Source: Clostridiales bacterium
GTDB lineage: Bacteria > Bacillota > Clostridia > Christensenellales > Aristaeellaceae
DNA: 10,556 nucleotides
Reading direction: 5' to 3'
Assembly (NCBI GenBank): GCA_004552515.1
Contig: SFOF01000060.1
Location: 1 to 10,556 of the forward strand
The notes under the pieces are model-generated. The model had not been told where the DNA came from. It made no database searches and saw only the letters and a program-made list of their open reading frames with translations. Positions 6,984 to 10,556 of the stretch are shown piece by piece (positions within the stretch are counted from its first letter, which is position 1; each line of letters starts with the position of its first letter). The position numbers and the translations under genes were made by a program.

Positions 6984-8468
6984 TTATTCGCCCGCGCCCT
7001 CGATCAGGCCGGGATTGCGCATGAGCGGGCTGATCAGGCTGATCGACGAAACCAGCCTGTCCGCCGCCTGCCCCTCAAACTGAAAGCGCACCGCGTTCAC
7101 ATCCGGCCGTTCGGTGAGCGTGTTCACCAGCGCATACACCAGATTGCGCTCCTGCTGCTCGCTCAGCCGCTGACAGCCCGCGTAAAAGCGCGCGGAGAAG
7201 TTGAGCACGGCCTCGCCGTTTTCAATGCGCACGCCCAGCAGATCGTCGATCGACAGCCCGTCCGGCACGACGCGCAGCGCGCCCGTCTCCCATGTACGCG
7301 GCTCGCCGAACAGCTCGGCGAGCGTCATGCGCGGCGACAGCACGTCCTCCGCCGCCATGGCCCGGGTCAAGGCGCGCAGACTGCCGTTTTCAGCCGTCAT
7401 GTAGATCGTCACCGTCCGGCCGATCGCCGTCTCGAACATCGCGCGCGTCAGCACACCGTCCTCAAACGTCACCTCGCCCGACGGCGAATCGAGCCGCACA
7501 AGCTGTCCCTCGCCGATATAGATCTGAACGCCGTCCAGCGCGGGGATGAAGCTGGTCAGCGTACACGTCAGCGCGCCGCAGGTCATCCACTCACTCTCCG
7601 TCGGAATCAGACTGCCCGTGAGCGTCAGCCGCGCCACACGCCGCCCGTCGGGCAGATCGACAAGCCGCGCGTCCTTCACAAGCGGCGTTTCAGCCGGCAA
7701 CGGCGCGGGCAGATACGCATCCTTCGTGTCCTCGGCCAGCGCGGCGATCAGCGCCGACAGGCAATCGCCGTTTTTGATGGTCAGCGTCCGCGCATAAGGC
7801 TCGAGCCGACGTCCGTCCGCCGTGACCGCATAGAGCACGGCCCGCCGCTCCGCGGAAGAATCGCCGCCGCTCGCCGCCAGCTCCTCGTCCGCCGAAAGCT
7901 GCATAAAGACCGACGCCGCCGGCGTTTCATCACAATTCAGCGCGCCCTGTGGCAGCGTGGAAAAGCTCGCCGCGCGCCCGTTTATCAGCACGTCCACCGC
8001 GTCCAAATTACAGGCGGCGCACAGCGTCCGCGCGATGGCCGCGCGCATGAAGAACAGCTGCTGGCCGTTTTCAACCGCCGCGGCCTCAGCCGACAGATCG
8101 ACCACCGCCGCATCGCCGCTGCGCCGCACGCTCAAAAGCGCCGTGCCCTCCGGAGCCGCCGATCGCGCGCCCGCGGGCACGTCCTCGTCAAGCAGCGCCT
8201 CGATCAGGCGCTCCTCCAGCGTCTGCCGCGCGCCGACCTCCAGCGTGCGCCGCGTCTCGACCAGCGCCAGCTGATTCTGCGCGGGATAGTAGAGCGTGGC
8301 CTCCGTCTGCCAGTCCGCCGCCCAATCGCCCACAGCCGGCTCGACGGTTTCGGCCGCCGTTTCTATATGATAGTTTCCATCAACGCTCGTCAGCTCCGCC
8401 GCGAAGGGCATACAGCCCGTCAGAAGCGCGCACAGAAGCGCGGCGATCGCCCCACGAAATGCTTTCAT
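6984..8468 (-). CDS. GerMN-domain lipoprotein with three tandem repeats
   Basis: This is a 494-residue predicted lipoprotein. A short signal peptide ends in lipobox LTGC with the lipidated Cys at 19, so it should be anchored on the outer face of the cytoplasmic membrane. Three GerMN-like units follow. Unit 1 covers about 56-166 (ATLYYPAQNQL ... DAVDVLINGRA), unit 2 about 208-322 (RRAVLYAVTADGR ... VQIYIGEGQ) and unit 3 about 352-467 (VTIYMTAENGSL ... VNAVRFQFEGQ). Each has an opening YYP/LYAV/IYMT strand, a helix, an xVxLxxS-type strand and a closing strand ending in a G-x turn. GerM of Bacillus, with two such domains, acts in sporulation and germination; GerMN domains are also found in other envelope proteins. 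GGAGG lies 8 nt before the ATG, and the gene starts 25 nt after the histidine kinase. It may be an envelope partner or regulator of the kinase, a role inferred from position only. Confidence 0.85.
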   Translation of the reverse strand: MKAFRGAIAALLCALLTGCMPFAAELTSVDGNYHIETAAETVEPAVGDWAADWQTEATLYYPAQNQLALVETRRTLEVGARQTLEERLIEALLDEDVPAGARSAAPEGTALLSVRRSGDAAVVDLSAEAAAVENGQQLFFMRAAIARTLCAACNLDAVDVLINGRAASFSTLPQGALNCDETPAASVFMQLSADEELAASGGDSSAERRAVLYAVTADGRRLEPYARTLTIKNGDCLSALIAALAEDTKDAYLPAPLPAETPLVKDARLVDLPDGRRVARLTLTGSLIPTESEWMTCGALTCTLTSFIPALDGVQIYIGEGQLVRLDSPSGEVTFEDGVLTRAMFETAIGRTVTIYMTAENGSLRALTRAMAAEDVLSPRMTLAELFGEPRTWETGALRVVPDGLSIDDLLGVRIENGEAVLNFSARFYAGCQRLSEQQERNLVYALVNTLTERPDVNAVRFQFEGQAADRLVSSISLISPLMRNPGLIEGAGE

Positions 8469-8493
8469 GCCTGTATCCTCCGCCGCTGTGTTC

Positions 8494-9957
8494 TCACGCC
8501 TTCGCGCCGCTCTCGGGCAGCTCCACGGTAAACGTGCTGCCCTTTTCCTCTTCGCTGCTCACGGTGACTGTGCCGCCGTGCAGCAGCACAATCTGCCTGA
8601 CGATCGACAATCCCAGTCCCGTGCCGCCCGTCTCGCGCGAACGCGCCTTGTCCACGCGGTAGAAGCGGTCGAATATATGCAGCTGATCCTCCTTCGGGAT
8701 GCCGATGCCGGTATCGATCACCTTCACGATGACCTTTTTGTCCCGCCGGCTCATCTCGACGCGCACACTGCCGCCGCGCCCCGTATATTTGATGGCGTTG
8801 TCCATCAGATTATAGAACACCTGTGTCAGCCGGCTCGCGTCGCCGTCCACCGTCGCCGCCTGATCGCGCAGGGAGGCGGTCATCTCGATGCCCTTTTCGC
8901 GCGCCAGCGGCTGGAGACGGCGCACGTTGTCGCCCAGTATATCGGCGACGGCCACCGGCTTCGTTTCGAGCTTCTTCTCGCCGCCGTCCATGCTGACCAG
9001 CGTCAAAAGATCGCCGATGACCGAATTGAGCCGGTCGATTTCCTTATTGATGTCGCCCAGGAACTCGCGCGTCATGTCCGGATCCATAGGATCCTGATAC
9101 ATCAGCGTCTCGATGAGGATCTTCATCGTGCTCAGCGGCGTTTTCAGCTCGTGCGACGCGTTCGAGACGAACTGGCTGCGCGCCTTGTCGAGGTTTTCAA
9201 TGCGCTCGCACATCATGTTGAACGCCACGGCCAGCTGCGCAAATTCATTATGCCCGCGCACGCGCACGCGGTTGCTGAAGTCGCCGCGCGTCATCTCCAC
9301 AATGCCCTCGTTCAGCTCTGCGATGGGCCGCGTGAAATAGCGCGACATCGCCACGCTGATCACCACCACGATCACCGCCACCAGCGCCAGCCACGAGAGC
9401 ATCTGCACCTGCACGTCGGCCAGCGCGCGATAGGCGTCCTGCGACGTGGCCACCAGCACCAGCACGCCGATGAGCGCGCCCTCCCGCGTCATGGGCACGG
9501 CGTAGAGACTGGTCATGCTGCCGCTCAGCCTGCCGATGATGAAGCGATCGACCGGCTGGCCGTCCTCGCCGCGCAGATAATAGCCGTAACCCGACTCCTG
9601 CCCGGAGAGCACGGCGGCCACCTCGCGGCGCTGGAGCTGCACGCCGTTGAGCTCGGAGAGCGTGTCGGCCTGCACCACGCCGTTCAGATCGAGCGCCAGC
9701 GCGCGCTGGGCATCCTGTCCGCTCAGAAAGTGCCGAAGCGCGTCATAGAGCGCCGCGCCGTCCCGCTGAAAGAGCGCGTCCTCGCCCGCCGACGCCGCCT
9801 CGCGCGCCAGCTGCAATTCGCTGCCCACCTTCTGGTTAAACAGATATTCGCCTACCAGCCGCGTCAGCGTCGCGCTGACAATGTAAAACGCGACGCTGAC
9901 GATCAGCAGATAGGCGACGACAAACTTCCAGCGGAATGAATAAACGGCCTGCTTAAT
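8494..9957 (-). CDS. Sensor histidine kinase, WalK/PhoR-like
   Basis: This membrane sensor has about 487 residues if it begins at the ATT whose first base is 9957. Domains in order: TM1 (about 11-30, KFVVAYLLIVSVAFYIV), an extracytoplasmic region of about 150 residues with no motif I recognise, TM2 (about 186-205), HAMP (about 206-257, SRYFTRPIAELNEGI), HisKA with SNASHELKTPLS (phospho-acceptor H269), then HATPase_c with N-box LMDNAIKYT, G1 DTGIGIP, F-box FDRFYRVD and G2 TGLGLSIV. All catalytic boxes are intact. No PAS domain is present, unlike classical WalK. No ATG, GTG or TTG occurs in frame near the regulator's stop. The next in-frame GTG lies after TM1, and upstream in-frame starts lie deep inside the regulator gene. 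ATT overlapping the TAA stop (ATTAA), or a CTG at 9966, is therefore the most plausible start. The catalytic identity is certain; the stimulus is unknown. Confidence 0.92.
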   Translation of the reverse strand: MKQAVYSFRWKFVVAYLLIVSVAFYIVSATLTRLVGEYLFNQKVGSELQLAREAASAGEDALFQRDGAALYDALRHFLSGQDAQRALALDLNGVVQADTLSELNGVQLQRREVAAVLSGQESGYGYYLRGEDGQPVDRFIIGRLSGSMTSLYAVPMTREGALIGVLVLVATSQDAYRALADVQVQMLSWLALVAVIVVVISVAMSRYFTRPIAELNEGIVEMTRGDFSNRVRVRGHNEFAQLAVAFNMMCERIENLDKARSQFVSNASHELKTPLSTMKILIETLMYQDPMDPDMTREFLGDINKEIDRLNSVIGDLLTLVSMDGGEKKLETKPVAVADILGDNVRRLQPLAREKGIEMTASLRDQAATVDGDASRLTQVFYNLMDNAIKYTGRGGSVRVEMSRRDKKVIVKVIDTGIGIPKEDQLHIFDRFYRVDKARSRETGGTGLGLSIVRQIVLLHGGTVTVSSEEEKGSTFTVELPESGAKA

Positions 9958-10453
9958 CCTTGTCAGTGAAATAGTAGCCCACTCCCCACTTGGTGAGAAT
10001 AAACTCGGGCTGGGCGGGATTGCGCTCAATCTTCTCGCGCAGGCGGCGGATGTGTACGTCCACCGTGCGCAGATCGCCCAGATAGTCGTATTTCCAGATG
10101 GTCTCCAGCAGATTTTCACGGCTGAACACCTTGCCGCGGTTGGCCACGAACAGCTGCAAAAGGTCAAACTCCTTCGCGGTCAGGTTGACCTCGCGCCCGT
10201 CTATCGCGACGGAGCGGCTGTTGAGATTGATGGTCATGTTGCGCACCACCTGCACCTGCGCTCTGCTCTCCTGCCTCTGCGCGCCCGCGCGGCGCAGGAT
10301 CGACTTGATGCGCGCCTTGACCTCCAGGATATTGAACGGCTTGGTCATATAGTCGTCCGCGCCGTATTCAAAGCCCATGATCTTGTCCATATCCTCGCCC
10401 TTGGCGGTCAGCATGATGATGGGCACATTGGACTTTTCCCGGATGCGCTGACA
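9953..10453 (-). CDS. OmpR-family response regulator, 5' part missing
   Basis: The C-terminal half of the receiver (SNVPIIMLTAKGE, GADDYMTKPFNILEVKARI, with the conserved Thr and the KPF lysine) and a complete OmpR/PhoB winged-helix domain (LTAKEFDLLQLFVANRGKV, then RTVDVHIRRLREKIE and KWGVGYYF) are present. It would act as the DNA-binding partner of the adjacent kinase, with which its stop codon overlaps. Recognisable receiver sequence ends near CQRIREKSN (about 10453). The expected acidic pair, phospho-acceptor Asp and MPxxDG segment do not appear in any minus-strand frame beyond that, although the frame stays open to the window edge. A GTG at 10426 lies within the receiver and is not a credible native start. 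The gene is truncated by a junction or an assembly chimera. Confidence 0.85.
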   Translation of the reverse strand, partial: CQRIREKSNVPIIMLTAKGEDMDKIMGFEYGADDYMTKPFNILEVKARIKSILRRAGAQRQESRAQVQVVRNMTINLNSRSVAIDGREVNLTAKEFDLLQLFVANRGKVFSRENLLETIWKYDYLGDLRTVDVHIRRLREKIERNPAQPEFILTKWGVGYYFTDKD

Positions 10454-10556
10454 GCCAATGGCTTTGCCGGTTCCGTCGGCACAGGTGTCCCGATCCTGAT
10501 GTCGAAGCTTCAGGCTCTGCCGGACTGCACAAAAACACTGCTGACGGATATCTGGA
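10454..10556. other. Unexplained right-edge segment beyond the receiver break
   Basis: About 103 bases replace the expected first half of the response regulator gene. GC is about 57%, somewhat below the neighbourhood. On the plus strand a frame beginning at 10451 is open to the edge for 35 residues and looks protein-like (GFAGSVGTGVPILMSKL then QALPDCTKTLLTDIW), but I do not recognise a family. The minus-strand frame continuous with the regulator reads as Arg-, Gln- and Cys-rich sequence unlike any receiver. It is probably foreign or misjoined DNA. Confidence 0.4.

Noticed and set aside
8467..9939. 490-codon open frame antisense to the histidine kinase gene
   Set aside because: It is low-complexity His/Ala/Arg-rich sequence, a shadow of the intact kinase.
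9958..10167. In-frame upstream extension of the histidine kinase to an ATG at 10167
   Set aside because: It would overlap the response regulator's DNA-binding domain by about 200 nt in another frame, and the extra residues are Cys/Trp/Arg-rich and unlike a kinase N terminus.

Overview
The window looks like chromosomal DNA from a high-GC member of the Bacillota, most likely an uncultured Clostridia lineage. GC content is about 60% or more by eye. The genus is not resolvable from the sequence. The lineage call rests on gene content: a YybS-type (DUF2232) membrane protein directly upstream of ribosomal protein L9 and DnaB, an ScpB condensin subunit, an OmpR-family response regulator with a WalK-like histidine kinase, and a GerMN-domain lipoprotein. 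Shine-Dalgarno sequences close to GGAGG precede nearly every gene.

Layout. Positions 1-2010 (+ strand) hold two genes in an apparent operon that enters from the left: a divergent GH29-like TIM-barrel protein and a calcineurin-type metallophosphoesterase. Positions 2011-2285 are the convergent junction, with hairpins and a clear intrinsic terminator for the minus-strand genes. Everything to the right is on the minus strand. Read 5' to 3' on that strand (right to left here), the order is: a broken OmpR-family response regulator, a sensor histidine kinase, a three-repeat GerMN lipoprotein and a strong terminator; then a good sigma-A-type promoter followed by yybS, rplI, a 180-nt leader with a hairpin, dnaB, scpB and a small alkaline-phosphatase-superfamily phosphodiesterase.

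How the genes work together. YybS-rplI-dnaB-scpB is a housekeeping block for translation, replication and chromosome segregation. The phosphodiesterase appears to be read through from it. The response regulator, kinase and GerMN lipoprotein form a signalling operon resembling WalRK, with the lipoprotein in the position that accessory proteins hold in other Bacillota.

Most unusual points. (1) The response regulator loses all receiver homology about 100 bases from the right edge, so the phospho-acceptor half is absent and the DNA beyond looks foreign or chimeric. (2) The kinase has no ATG, GTG or TTG start at the proper place; an ATT overlapping the regulator's stop codon is the best candidate. 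(3) The GerMN protein carries three domain copies. (4) gdpP is missing between yybS and rplI. (5) The GH29-like protein keeps the nucleophile motif but lacks the usual fucose-binding His-His segment. I see no CRISPR array, phage, insertion sequence or RNA gene, and no convincing wholly new system.
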